Source of the DNA: Halorubrum aethiopicum
GTDB lineage: Archaea > Halobacteriota > Halobacteria > Halobacteriales > Haloferacaceae
NCBI RefSeq assembly: GCF_001542905.1
Contig: NZ_LOAJ01000001.1
Location: forward strand, 2,046,001 to 2,110,000
Length of the DNA stretch: 64,000 bases
Direction: 5' to 3'
Part shown: positions 1-7,704 of the stretch, piece by piece
Position numbering within the stretch: the first letter of the stretch is position 1
How the letters are laid out: each line of letters opens with the position of its first letter
Program-made: the position numbers and the translations under genes
Notes under the pieces: model-generated
What the model saw: the letters and a program-made list of their open reading frames with translations, nothing else
Told to the model about the DNA's origin: nothing
Databases searched by the model: none

Positions 1-1
1 C

Positions 2-226
2 GTCGAGCGCTACCGCTTCTACACCGAGGCCCCCGACGGGTCGGTCCGGCACACCGACGTGCGCCACGACCCATGGACGCTGTACCCCGCGGAGGCGAGC
101 GTCGAGACGGACACGCTGCTCCGGGCCAACGGGTTCCGGCGGCCGGAGGCGGAGCCCGTGCGCTACTACAGTCCCGGTCTGGACGTGACCGCCTCGCGGA
201 GCGAGCGGTCGGGGGAGGTGAACTGA
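2..226 (+). CDS. DUF2071 (YqjF-like) family protein, C-terminal fragment
   Basis: An open frame enters from the left edge and stops at 226, so only the last 74 residues are visible. They resemble the C-terminal end of DUF2071/YqjF proteins: a region around DVRHDPWTLYPAEA, which corresponds to the W-P-L-(Q/x)-A stretch of the family, and a closing YYSPGLDV. The stop codon is one base before the ATG of the DCC-family gene, so the two are probably co-transcribed. As I recall, this pairing recurs in haloarchaea. The biochemical function of DUF2071 is not known to me. The assignment rests on a short tail and is moderate. Confidence 0.6.
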   Translation, partial: VERYRFYTEAPDGSVRHTDVRHDPWTLYPAEASVETDTLLRANGFRRPEAEPVRYYSPGLDVTASRSERSGEVN

Positions 227-227
227 G

Positions 228-713
228 ATGGCCGCGGAACCCGACGAATCCGACGACCCCGCCAACCCCGAGGAGTCCGCCGAGTCCGATGTCCCCGCTG
301 AACCCGCCGACCCACCCGAGACGCCCGTCGTCCTGTTCGACGGGGTCTGTAACCTCTGTAACGGAGTCATCCAGTTCCTGATCCCGCGCGATCCCGAGGG
401 CCGCCTCAAGTACGCCGCGCTCCAGTCGGACGCCGGCCAGGCGCTGTTGGAGCGCCACGACTTCCCCACCGAGGAGTTCGACTCGTTCGTCCTCGTGGAG
501 GGCGAGAGGACCTACACCAAGTCGGGGGCCGCGATCCGGATCGCGGAGATCCTCGGCTGGCCCTACCGGATCGCGGGGGTCGGGCGAGCGATCCCGCGGC
601 CGATCCGCGACCGGCTGTACGAGTTCGTGGCGGACAACCGGTACGACTGGTTCGGACGGAAGGACCAGTGTATGATCCCCGACGAGGACGTCAGCGACCG
701 GTTCCTGTCGTAG
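228..713 (+). CDS. DCC-family thiol-disulfide oxidoreductase (DUF393)
   Basis: This 161-residue protein carries the DCC signature: FDGVCNLC at about residues 37-44, with the Cys-x-x-Cys pair at 41 and 44, and a third cysteine at 148 in DQCMIPD near the C-terminus. DUF393 proteins are predicted thioredoxin-like oxidoreductases, but their partners are mostly unknown. The first 30 residues are an acidic Pro/Glu/Asp-rich extension with no recognisable fold. The ATG follows the stop of the upstream DUF2071 gene by one base, which supports this start and translational coupling. No signal peptide or membrane segment is seen, so it should act in the cytoplasm. Confidence 0.85.
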   Translation: MAAEPDESDDPANPEESAESDVPAEPADPPETPVVLFDGVCNLCNGVIQFLIPRDPEGRLKYAALQSDAGQALLERHDFPTEEFDSFVLVEGERTYTKSGAAIRIAEILGWPYRIAGVGRAIPRPIRDRLYEFVADNRYDWFGRKDQCMIPDEDVSDRFLS

Positions 714-774
714 CCGTCTCGTGCCGACCCCGCCGCGGGCGGGACGGTCGCCTGTGGATGGGTCGATCCGTGGG

Positions 775-1677
775 CTACGTCGAGTCGGGTCGTCGAAGCG
801 TGAGCGTGACGGTCGAACCGACGCCCGGCTCGGTGTCGAACGACGTCTCCCCGCGATACTGGTCACAGACCCACTTGACCAGCCAGAGGCCGATCCCGCT
901 CCCGTGTGCCAGCGGCGTTTCCCGCCCGCGCTCCAGGGCCTCGAGTTCGGTCTCGGGAATACCGGAGCCGTTGTCTCGTATCTCGATGCGGACGCGATCC
1001 GCCGTTTCGTCGATCGAGACGGTTATCTCCAGCGTCTCCAGGGGATCATCGTAGTGTTCAACCGAGTTCTCCAACACCTCGCTACAGGCGTATCTCAGGG
1101 AGGGACCGGCCATGGCAACGCACCGATCGGGAACGTCCGTCTCGATCGAAACGGGACTCGCGACCTGCTCGATCGCGCCCTCGACGAGGGGGATCACGTC
1201 CACCGGTTCGGGAACCGTCTCGTCCAGCTGGAGCCCGTCGAGCGCCCGCACCTTCTCACTCATCACGAGCAGGTCGTTCGCGGTTTCTTCGGCCGTACGC
1301 AAGCATTTCTTGGCCTCCGTATCCGTGATCGACTCGCTCGCCAGCTCGAGGTTCCCGGAGATGATGTTCAAGTCGTTGCGGATGTTGTGTCTCAGAACCC
1401 GCTGTAACACCTGGCTCTCCTGTGACCTGGCTTCCATCTCGTTTCGGGTTTCGACTAACTGTCGTTCACGGTACCGCAAGAGCACGTAGACCAGCGTTCC
1501 GGAGACGAGAACGAACGCGGCACCTTTGACCGATTGGATGACCGTGGAGACCGGGTCGGGGTCGGCGACGACGGCGACGAGCTGGTCCGACAGCAGTATC
1601 CACAGCATGCCGAAGGCGAGGTAGATGGCCACGATCCGACGGGCTGACAGCCGTGGAATCCGGCTCCGGTCATCCAT
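775..1677 (-). CDS. Membrane-anchored sensor histidine kinase
   Basis: This 300-residue kinase has two N-terminal hydrophobic segments (about 13-36 and 50-68), a short coiled linker, a HisKA-type H-box with the likely phospho-acceptor His97 in LRHNIRND, an N-box with Asn204 in ENSVEH, a DNGSGIP G1 box near 235-241 and a GSGIGLWLV G2 box near 259. There is almost no extracytoplasmic loop, so it may sense membrane or internal signals. I chose the ATG at 1677 over an upstream in-frame start at 1779 because GGAGG lies 7 bases before it and a TATA-like AT-rich stretch lies at 1714-1725. No response regulator is adjacent, which is common in haloarchaea. Confidence 0.88.
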   Translation of the reverse strand: MDDRSRIPRLSARRIVAIYLAFGMLWILLSDQLVAVVADPDPVSTVIQSVKGAAFVLVSGTLVYVLLRYRERQLVETRNEMEARSQESQVLQRVLRHNIRNDLNIISGNLELASESITDTEAKKCLRTAEETANDLLVMSEKVRALDGLQLDETVPEPVDVIPLVEGAIEQVASPVSIETDVPDRCVAMAGPSLRYACSEVLENSVEHYDDPLETLEITVSIDETADRVRIEIRDNGSGIPETELEALERGRETPLAHGSGIGLWLVKWVCDQYRGETSFDTEPGVGSTVTLTLRRPDST

Positions 1678-1683
1678 GACGGA

Positions 1684-1725
1684 ACCTCCGGTACGCGTTT
1701 CTGGAGAAGTGTCATAAAGTATTTT
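1684..1725 (-). promoter_or_regulatory. Promoter and ribosome binding site of the histidine kinase
   Basis: On the minus strand AAAATACTTTAT (1714-1725) is the only AT-rich stretch upstream and fits a TATA element. GGAGG at about 1685-1689 is a good Shine-Dalgarno sequence 7 bases from the ATG at 1677. The spacing implies a leader of roughly ten bases, unlike the many leaderless genes in this window. Confidence 0.5.
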
Positions 1726-1798
1726 GTCAACGAGTGACAGGGAAGCAGAACGCCGATCGAACCGCCGTGGCGGGCTCACGGGCGCGTTCGCGGTGTCC

Positions 1799-2503
1799 TC
1801 ACTCCGGCGTCTCGATCGCGCCGGCGATCTCGTCGCGTTCGTCCGCGCCGGCCACCAGCCGCTCGAAGTTCTCGAAGACGCGCCCCGGCGTGACGTTCGC
1901 GAAGGAGAACTCGCGTTCGTCCCAGTCGCCCCCCTCCCGGATCGCCTCGCGGTGGTCGGCCTCTATCTCCGGATGGAACTGGACGGTCCACAGCGGCGCA
2001 CTCCGGTGGCGGGTGCCGAATATCCGGGCGTGATCGGCCGAGGCGATGGCCTCTAATCCGTCGCCGAGTTCGGTGACCGCGTCGCCGTGGAGGGCGACGA
2101 CGACCGGGGCCACTCCGTCGAAGAGCGGGTCGTCGTCGAGTTCCGCCTCGACGAGCGCGTGGGTCGTCCCGACCTGCTCGACGGTCCCGCCGAGCGCCGA
2201 GTTCACGACCTGGTGGCCGAAACAGACGCCGAGCGTCGGGATCCCGCGGTCGACGAGTTCGCGGACGAGCTCCTCCTCCTCGGCGATCCACGGGCGGTCC
2301 TCGGCCTCGTAGACGCCCGCGGTGCTCCCGGTGAAGACGACGCCGGCGGCCTCCTCGACCGGGACGCGCTCGCCAGCGACGAAGTCGATCTCGGTCGCCT
2401 CCGGGAACCACGACGCCAGCGCGTCGCAGTGGTACTCCCGGTCGGGGTTCGGCTCGTTTCGGACGACGAACAGGGTCTTGCCGTCGGCGCGGGTGGAACT
2501 CAT
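1799..2503 (-). CDS. Class I glutamine amidotransferase-like protein (GMP synthase subunit A-like)
   Basis: The 234-residue protein has the class I amidotransferase triad: nucleophile Cys94 in GVCFGHQ, and His177 and Glu179 in QFHPEIEA. It is a stand-alone glutaminase domain with no synthetase domain fused or adjacent. It resembles the YfeJ/GuaA-amidotransferase-like proteins whose acceptor is usually unknown. It could work on a small-molecule substrate like gamma-Glu peptide hydrolases, or donate ammonia to an unlinked synthetase. Translation starts at the ATG at 2503; the DJ-1 gene lies 36 bases upstream on the same strand, so the two may form an operon. Confidence 0.82.
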   Translation of the reverse strand: MSSTRADGKTLFVVRNEPNPDREYHCDALASWFPEATEIDFVAGERVPVEEAAGVVFTGSTAGVYEAEDRPWIAEEEELVRELVDRGIPTLGVCFGHQVVNSALGGTVEQVGTTHALVEAELDDDPLFDGVAPVVVALHGDAVTELGDGLEAIASADHARIFGTRHRSAPLWTVQFHPEIEADHREAIREGGDWDEREFSFANVTPGRVFENFERLVAGADERDEIAGAIETPE

Positions 2504-2539
2504 GGTTATTGGGTATCGGTACCGCGGGGGCTTAAATCG

Positions 2540-3133
2540 TCAGTCGTCCGCGGCCACCGCGGGGTCGCCGTGGGAGATCTCGTCGCCGAGGAGGTCCATG
2601 AACTCGGCGAGCCACTCGGGGTGGTCCGGCCACGCCTGCCCGGTGACGAGGTTGCCGTCGCGGACGACGCCGTCGACCCACGAGCAGCCCGCGGCCTCGA
2701 CCTCGGGACGCACCGCGGGGTAGGCGGTCATCTCGTAGCCGTCGAGGACGCCCGCGGCCGCGAGGATCTGCGGGCCGTGACACAGCGCCGCCACCGGCTT
2801 GTCCGCCTCGAAGAAGTGTCTCACCGCGTCGAGCACCTCCTCGTGGGTCCGGAGGTACTCCGGCGCGCGCCCGCCCGGAACGACGAGCGCGTCGTAGTCG
2901 GCGGGATCGACCTCGTCCATCGTCGCGGTCAACTCGAAGTCGTGGCCGCGCTCCTCGAGGTACGTCTGGTCCCCGCGGAAGTCGTGGATCGCCGTCTTGA
3001 CCCGGTCGCCGGCCTCCTTGTCCGGACAGACCGCGTCGACCCGGTGGCCCACCGCTTGGAGCGTCTGGAACGGGACCATTATCTCGTAGTCCTCGCCGAA
3101 GTCGCCGACGATCATCAGGATCTCCTTCGTCAT
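2540..3133 (-). CDS. DJ-1/PfpI family protein
   Basis: This 197-residue protein has the DJ-1/PfpI nucleophile elbow ALCHGPQ with Cys118 and His119, and an N-terminal acidic residue (Glu14 in FGEDYE) in the position that contacts the cysteine. The family includes intracellular proteases, glyoxalase III-type enzymes and deglycases, and the sequence does not tell these apart. The length is normal for PfpI proteins. The start is the ATG at 3133; a TATA-like CTTATG about 31 bases upstream (3160-3168, minus strand) suggests a very short leader. It precedes the amidotransferase gene on the same strand. Confidence 0.85.
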   Translation of the reverse strand: MTKEILMIVGDFGEDYEIMVPFQTLQAVGHRVDAVCPDKEAGDRVKTAIHDFRGDQTYLEERGHDFELTATMDEVDPADYDALVVPGGRAPEYLRTHEEVLDAVRHFFEADKPVAALCHGPQILAAAGVLDGYEMTAYPAVRPEVEAAGCSWVDGVVRDGNLVTGQAWPDHPEWLAEFMDLLGDEISHGDPAVAADD

Positions 3134-3278
3134 TGTCGACCGATGATACGTCGGGAACCATCATAAGTCTTTAACGAACGATCCCGCACACCGGCCGTGC
3201 CGCCGGCATCGACGGACTGAGTGTGAACGGCGGGACGGGACATCCGACGGTCGAGATCGACGAGATCCGCCGAAACTC

Positions 3279-3300
3279 ACCGAACTCCGTTGAGTTCGGT
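3279..3300. repeat. Perfect 9-bp inverted repeat in the leader region
   Basis: ACCGAACTC (3279-3287) and GAGTTCGGT (3292-3300) are perfect complements with a four-base loop. The element lies between the divergent DJ-1 and TTHB210-like genes, about 40 bases upstream of the likely TATA element TTCATATAG of the latter. It may be an operator or a hairpin. A T-run characteristic of a terminator is absent. Confidence 0.6.
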
Positions 3301-3373
3301 CGTTTCACTCCGGATAACAGTGTTTTCATCCAATACGTTCATATAGTTTCGGAAAGTCGACGTGTGTTGTACG

Positions 3374-3397
3374 GTAACTGGTTACACTGTCGTAACC
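3374..3397. repeat. GTAAC/GTTAC repeat cluster before the secreted protein gene
   Basis: Three half-sites occur in 24 bases: GTAAC at 3374-3378, GTTAC at 3381-3385 and GTAAC at 3392-3396. The first two form one inverted repeat, and GGTTAC/GTAACC form a second, overlapping one. The cluster sits just downstream of a TATA-like TTCATATAG (about 3338-3346), where a bound repressor would block transcription of the gene that starts at 3419. Confidence 0.45.
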
Positions 3398-3418
3398 GGG
3401 CCGACAACGGGGGGATCC

Positions 3419-4492
3419 ATGAACGAGGACCACACGAGCGACGAGTCGGATCGTCAGCGAACCACCGGACGGCGGAGCTTCGTTCGCGCCACGGTCGCCG
3501 GAACCGCCCTCGTCGGCGGGTCGGGCGTCGTCGCGGGACAACCGGGAAATTCGGGGAATGCTTCCGGAGGGAAGGGCGGCGGAAACGGCAACGGCGGCGG
3601 AAAGGGATTTCCGCCGGACGGGATCACCGAGTACGGAGACAGCGTCGATCTCGGCGACGGCGAGGTGCGCACCTTCACGACGGAGACGCCGTCGGGGAAC
3701 CCGAAGTACCACGGCGTCGAGTTCGATCGGTCGGCGCTCGAGGGGTTGCCGAGCGCCGACGATCTCGAAACGGCCGACAACCGGGACGAGACCGACAAGT
3801 ACCGCGCCGGTGGGCAGGCGACAAAGGTCCATTTCAAGCAGTCCCTACAGTTCTTCGTCCCGTTCCCGGACGCCGAGGAAACGCCGTTCACGTTCCTCGG
3901 ACTCAACTGGAATCCGGGTGGCCACTACGGCGGGGCGGGTGCGTGGCTCAAGCCGCACTTCGACGTCCACTTCCATATGCTCGACCCGGCGACGGTCGAT
4001 TCCATCGAGGGGCCGGGACTCCCGCCGTACGACACTGGCGAGGATTACGAGCCCGAAAGCCCGGAACCGGACCCCGACGGAGAGGTTACGGAAACGAACT
4101 TCGATTCCGATCAGCTTCCCGAGGGATACGCGCGGTCGCCCGAGCCGGTCGCCGATCAGCGATACATCACGGATATGGGCGAGCACACGGCCCCTGCGGA
4201 CGCGCCCGAGCTCCCGGACGCACCGGGGGAACCGGGGGATCCGGAGGCCTTCGATAACACTCTCATCCAGGGGTTCGTCGCCGACGCCGAAACGTCGCGA
4301 CTGGCGTTCGTCGAGCCGATGATCACGCGCAAGTTCCTGCGCGACCACTCGGGAACAGAGAACTACGACGTACCACAGCCGGAGGAGTACCCGTACGACG
4401 AGCCGACCCACCATCCGACCGGCTACAGCGTCCGCGACGTCCCCGCGAAGGACGCCGTCGTCGTGACCATTCAGGACTTCGAGGAAGTCTGA
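3419..4492 (+). CDS. Tat-exported TTHB210-like (DUF5602-type) protein
   Basis: The 357-residue product starts with a twin-arginine signal: RRSFVRA at 18-24 followed by a hydrophobic stretch ending VVAG near 40. Next comes a low-complexity Gly/Asn/Lys segment (about 42-62). The mature part contains NPGGHYGGAG and HFDVHFHM (about 180-187), a histidine-rich pattern I associate with TTHB210-like (DUF5602) proteins, and a long acidic Pro-rich segment. The clustered His/Asp residues suggest metal binding, but no activity is known to me. The ATG at 3419 is preferred because it directly precedes the Tat signal. Export through Tat fits haloarchaeal practice for folded proteins. Confidence 0.65.
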   Translation: MNEDHTSDESDRQRTTGRRSFVRATVAGTALVGGSGVVAGQPGNSGNASGGKGGGNGNGGGKGFPPDGITEYGDSVDLGDGEVRTFTTETPSGNPKYHGVEFDRSALEGLPSADDLETADNRDETDKYRAGGQATKVHFKQSLQFFVPFPDAEETPFTFLGLNWNPGGHYGGAGAWLKPHFDVHFHMLDPATVDSIEGPGLPPYDTGEDYEPESPEPDPDGEVTETNFDSDQLPEGYARSPEPVADQRYITDMGEHTAPADAPELPDAPGEPGDPEAFDNTLIQGFVADAETSRLAFVEPMITRKFLRDHSGTENYDVPQPEEYPYDEPTHHPTGYSVRDVPAKDAVVVTIQDFEEV

Positions 4493-4542
4493 CTCTCTCC
4501 TCCCGCCGACAGCTTTCTTTCCGTGGCTCCCGTCGATCGCCC

Positions 4543-5526
4543 ATGACCGACTGGACTCCCGCGGACATGCCCGACCTCGAGGGAACGACGGTGGTCGTGA
4601 CCGGAGCCAACAGCGGCCTCGGCCTCGAGGGGACGCGCGCGTTCGCCCGGAAGGGCGCGACCGTCGTGATGGCGTGCCGGAGCGTCGACCGCGGGGAACG
4701 GGCGGCCGCCGAAGTTCGGGAGTCGTCGTCGGCCGACTCCGATCTCGACGTCCGCGAGTGCGACCTGGCGTCGCTCGACTCGGTCCGGTCGTTCGCCGAG
4801 GGGCTCGCCGCCGACTACGACGCGGTCGACGTGCTCTGTAACAACGCCGGCGTGATGGCGATCCCGCGGAGCGAGACCGAGGACGGCTTCGAGACGCAGT
4901 TCGGCGTCAACCACCTCGGCCACTTCGCGCTGACCGGCCGGCTGTTCGACCTCCTCCTCGCGGCCGACGGGGTCGACGGAACCGCCCGCGTCGTGACGCA
5001 GTCGTCGGGAGCCCACGAGCAGGGCGAGATGGACTTCGACGACCTCAACTGGGAGAAGTCGTACGGGAAGTGGAAGGCGTACGGCCGGAGCAAGCTCGCG
5101 AACCTGCTCTTCGCCTACGAGCTCCAGCGCCGGATCGACGCGGCCGGGGACCTCGGCGTTCGGAGCGTCGCCTGCCACCCGGGATACACCGACACGAACC
5201 TCCAGCTGCGCACCGCCCGCGAAAGCGGGAATCCCCTGTTGAAGGTCGGGATGCGGCTCGCGAACGCGGTGCTCGGTCAGGACGCCGCGGTCGGAGCGGA
5301 GCCGATGCTGTACGCTGCGACCGCCGACGCCGACGGGGGCGCGTACGTCGAGCCGGGCGGGTTCATGAACATGCGCGGCCACCCGACGGTCGGACGGTCG
5401 AACGACGCCTCCTACGACCGCGCGGACGCCCGCCGGCTCTGGGAGTACTCGGTCGAGGCGACGGGCGTGACGTTCCCGTTCCGGGAGGGGGACGACGAGA
5501 CCGTCGAGGCCGTCGACGACGCCTGA
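4543..5526 (+). CDS. Short-chain dehydrogenase/reductase, retinol-dehydrogenase-like
   Basis: A 327-residue SDR with the nucleotide-binding motif TGANSGLG at 20-27, NNAG at about 101-104, and the catalytic YGRSK with Tyr180 and Lys184. The sequence MACRSVDRGE after the Rossmann strand is typical of NADP-preferring members, with an Arg that contacts the ribose phosphate. The overall pattern matches the large human RDH11-14-like subgroup that is common in bacteria and haloarchaea. The substrate cannot be deduced. It starts at an ATG 50 bases after the secreted-protein gene; the two functions have no evident link. Confidence 0.9.
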   Translation: MTDWTPADMPDLEGTTVVVTGANSGLGLEGTRAFARKGATVVMACRSVDRGERAAAEVRESSSADSDLDVRECDLASLDSVRSFAEGLAADYDAVDVLCNNAGVMAIPRSETEDGFETQFGVNHLGHFALTGRLFDLLLAADGVDGTARVVTQSSGAHEQGEMDFDDLNWEKSYGKWKAYGRSKLANLLFAYELQRRIDAAGDLGVRSVACHPGYTDTNLQLRTARESGNPLLKVGMRLANAVLGQDAAVGAEPMLYAATADADGGAYVEPGGFMNMRGHPTVGRSNDASYDRADARRLWEYSVEATGVTFPFREGDDETVEAVDDA

Positions 5527-5631
5527 CGGCTCAACGTTCCCGTCGCCTTGGTCGGCCGGCACCGCCGCTGGCGAGGATGATATACGCAGGACGCGTTTCG
5601 CGGGCTGTCCGAGCGGTCGTCGTACCGCCGC

Positions 5632-5826
5632 TTACAGTCGAGTGAGGTTCTTCGCGCGCGGACCCTTCTCCGCCTCCTCGATGTCGAACTCTACCTCCTG
5701 GCCTTCCTCGAGGTCCGGGCCGCCGACGTCCTCCATGTGGAAGAACACGTCCTCGTCAGCGTCGTCAGTCTCGATGAATCCGTAACCGCCGGTGTCGTTG
5801 AAGAAGTCGACCTTGCCTGTCGCCAT
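5632..5826 (-). CDS. Cold-shock domain protein (CspA family)
   Basis: The 64-residue protein begins MATGKVDFFNDTGGYGFIET and contains both RNP motifs of the cold-shock fold: KVDFFN...GYGFIE and DVFFHMED. It is a nucleic-acid-binding single OB domain, acidic outside the motifs as expected in high salt. The frame continues upstream to 5916, but the ATG at 5824-5826 gives the canonical Csp N-terminus and lies about 30 bases after a TATA-like CTTATTG, so I start here. Confidence 0.95.
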   Translation of the reverse strand: MATGKVDFFNDTGGYGFIETDDADEDVFFHMEDVGGPDLEEGQEVEFDIEEAEKGPRAKNLTRL

Positions 5827-5852
5827 CGCGACCGTATAGAGGCGGAACCGGG

Positions 5853-5859
5853 CAATAAG
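5853..5859 (-). promoter_or_regulatory. TATA element of the cold-shock gene
   Basis: CTTATTG on the minus strand at 5853-5859 is centred 30 bases from the csp start codon, giving a nearly leaderless mRNA. No other AT-rich hexamer occurs in the 150-base spacer to the next gene. Confidence 0.45.
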
Positions 5860-5977
5860 TGTTTGGTGTCGAAACCGGCATCGGCGGCTCGTGCCCGATT
5901 CGACCGCCGATCCCACCGATCCGCGATCGGCGACTCGGGCTACTCGCCCTCGACCGAGCGTCGCCCTTCGGCGAGCG

Positions 5978-7432
5978 TCACCTCTCGGCGATCGCCCGGA
6001 TGACGCGCGCGCTCGTCCGGATCCCGTTCTCGAAGCAGTCGACGTCGAGGTGCTCGTTCGGCGAGTGGTTCCCCTGGTCGTGGTTGGCGTACGGGACGAC
6101 GAGCACGGGCACGTCCGCGAGCGCCTCCACCTCCCGGAAGTAGGCGGCCGGAAGGCTTCCGCCCAACACGGGCAGCTCGACGGCGTCCTCGCCCCACACC
6201 GCCGCGAGCGACTCCCGAACCGGGTCCGCCATCGGCGTGTCGACCGGCGTCTTCATCGGCGGGAACGTCCCGTGTTTCGCCACCTCGACCCGCGGCTCGC
6301 GCTCGCGGAGGTGGTCCCGAACCGCCTCGAAGACCGCGTCGGGGTCCTGGTTCGGAACGAGCCGGAAGTCGAGCTTCGCCGACGCCCGCGCCGGCAGGAC
6401 GGTCTTCATCCCCTCGCCCTGGTAGCCGCCGGAGAGGCCGTTCACCGTCATGCTCGGCCGGGTCAAAAGCCGCTCGTAGTAGGGGTCGTCGGTGACGAAC
6501 CGGTCGACGTCCAGCTCCTCGCGGATCGCCTCGCTGTCGTCCGGAATCCGGGCCACCAGCTCGCGGTCCGCGTCGGTGATCGCGGTCCCGTCGTGGAAGC
6601 CGTCGACGGCGATCCCGTCGCCGTCGTCCGCGCGCATCGACGCGAGGAGTTCGACGAGCCGGTTCGTCGCGCCCGGCACCGGTCCGCCGAAGTTGCCGGA
6701 GTGGAGGTCCGTGTTCGCCGTCCGCAGGTCGACCTGGATGGAGAGCACGCCGCGGTTGCCGTACATCAGCGTCGGCACGCCCGTCCGGACCCCGTCGTCG
6801 CCGGCGACCGCGTGACGGGGTCCGTCGGCGACGTACACGAGGTCGACGTCGGCGAGTTCGGCCGGCTGGCTCTCGAGGTACTCGCGGAGCCCGGCGCTCC
6901 CGCTCTCCTCGCCGCCCTCGACGAGCAGCTTCACCGTGGCGTCCGGGAACGCGTCGGCGGCGACGAGCGCGTCGACCGCGAAGGCGTGGGCCGCGAACTG
7001 TCCCTTGTTGTCGCCCGCGCCGCGGGCGTAGATGGAGCCGTCCCGGACCGTCGGCTCGAACGCCGGCGACTCCCACGCGTCGACGTCGCCCGGCGGCTGG
7101 ACGTCGTAGTGGCCGTAAAACAGGACGGTCGGCGCGTCGTTTCCGACAGCGTCCCCGTCGTCGCCGGCGCTCTCCCCGCCCTCGGGCCCGCGTTCCGCGT
7201 AGACGACGGGATACCGCTCCGTCTCGATCCGCTCCGCGTCTAGTCCGGATCCCTCGAGGACGTCGATCACGAGGTCGACGGCCGCCTCCATCCCCTCGCC
7301 GGTCGTCGAGACGCTCGACTGGGCGAGCAGGTCGAAGAGCCGGTCCCGATACGTCTCCACCCGGTCGTCTATCGTCGCAGCGAGCGCGTCGTTCGCGTCC
7401 GATTCCCCGCCGTCCGCGCGCTTCTCGACCAT
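5978..7432 (-). CDS. M20 family metallopeptidase (dipeptidase-like)
   Basis: The 484-residue enzyme has the di-zinc ligands of the M20/ArgE/DapE/CPG2 family in order: GHYDVQPPG, then GAGDNKGQ (bridging Asp), then EGGEESGS (general-base and ligand Glu), DLHSG in the lid domain, and a C-terminal HDQGNHSPNEH. The pattern is that of CNDP-like dipeptidases that cleave short peptides. I chose the ATG at 7432 because the upstream in-frame extension to 7570 runs through a repeat-rich, non-protein-like stretch. It is divergent from the MATE gene. Confidence 0.9.
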   Translation of the reverse strand: MVEKRADGGESDANDALAATIDDRVETYRDRLFDLLAQSSVSTTGEGMEAAVDLVIDVLEGSGLDAERIETERYPVVYAERGPEGGESAGDDGDAVGNDAPTVLFYGHYDVQPPGDVDAWESPAFEPTVRDGSIYARGAGDNKGQFAAHAFAVDALVAADAFPDATVKLLVEGGEESGSAGLREYLESQPAELADVDLVYVADGPRHAVAGDDGVRTGVPTLMYGNRGVLSIQVDLRTANTDLHSGNFGGPVPGATNRLVELLASMRADDGDGIAVDGFHDGTAITDADRELVARIPDDSEAIREELDVDRFVTDDPYYERLLTRPSMTVNGLSGGYQGEGMKTVLPARASAKLDFRLVPNQDPDAVFEAVRDHLREREPRVEVAKHGTFPPMKTPVDTPMADPVRESLAAVWGEDAVELPVLGGSLPAAYFREVEALADVPVLVVPYANHDQGNHSPNEHLDVDCFENGIRTSARVIRAIAER

Positions 7433-7498
7433 GCCGACCCCGACGGCGGCCCGGGTGGTCGTCCTTGCGGTCGCGGCACCCGTCTCCGGGAGGTGAGC

Positions 7499-7595
7499 GA
7501 GGCCTCGGTCGCTTCGCTCCCTCTCCGAACCGCCATGCTTCGCGGGTCGCTCCGCTCTCCGCTCCGCCACGAGGCCTCGGTCGCTTCGCTCCCTC
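7499..7595. repeat. 25-bp direct repeat between divergent genes
   Basis: The identical 25-base unit beginning GAGGCCTCGGTCGCTTCGCT occurs at 7499-7523 and 7571-7595, a 72-base period. The spacer is rich in short CGCT/CGCC blocks. The element lies in the 272-base gap between the M20 peptidase and the MATE pump and has no coding function. I recall similar GC-rich intergenic repeats from Halorubrum genomes, but copy number cannot be checked here. Confidence 0.75.
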
Positions 7596-7704
7596 GGCCT
7601 CGCTTACCTCGCTTGCCTCGCCCGCCGCCTCCCGAAAGGTTAGGTCCGGAGGGGCCCAGGCTTCGGACGGGATCCCCGTGGGAAACGACGACGCCAGGGT
7701 CGAC

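Noticed and set aside
7465-7704. N-terminal extension of the MATE transporter from 7465
   Set aside because: The extension translates the direct-repeat region into Arg/Ser/Pro-rich sequence unlike any MATE protein; the start at 7705 fits the family.
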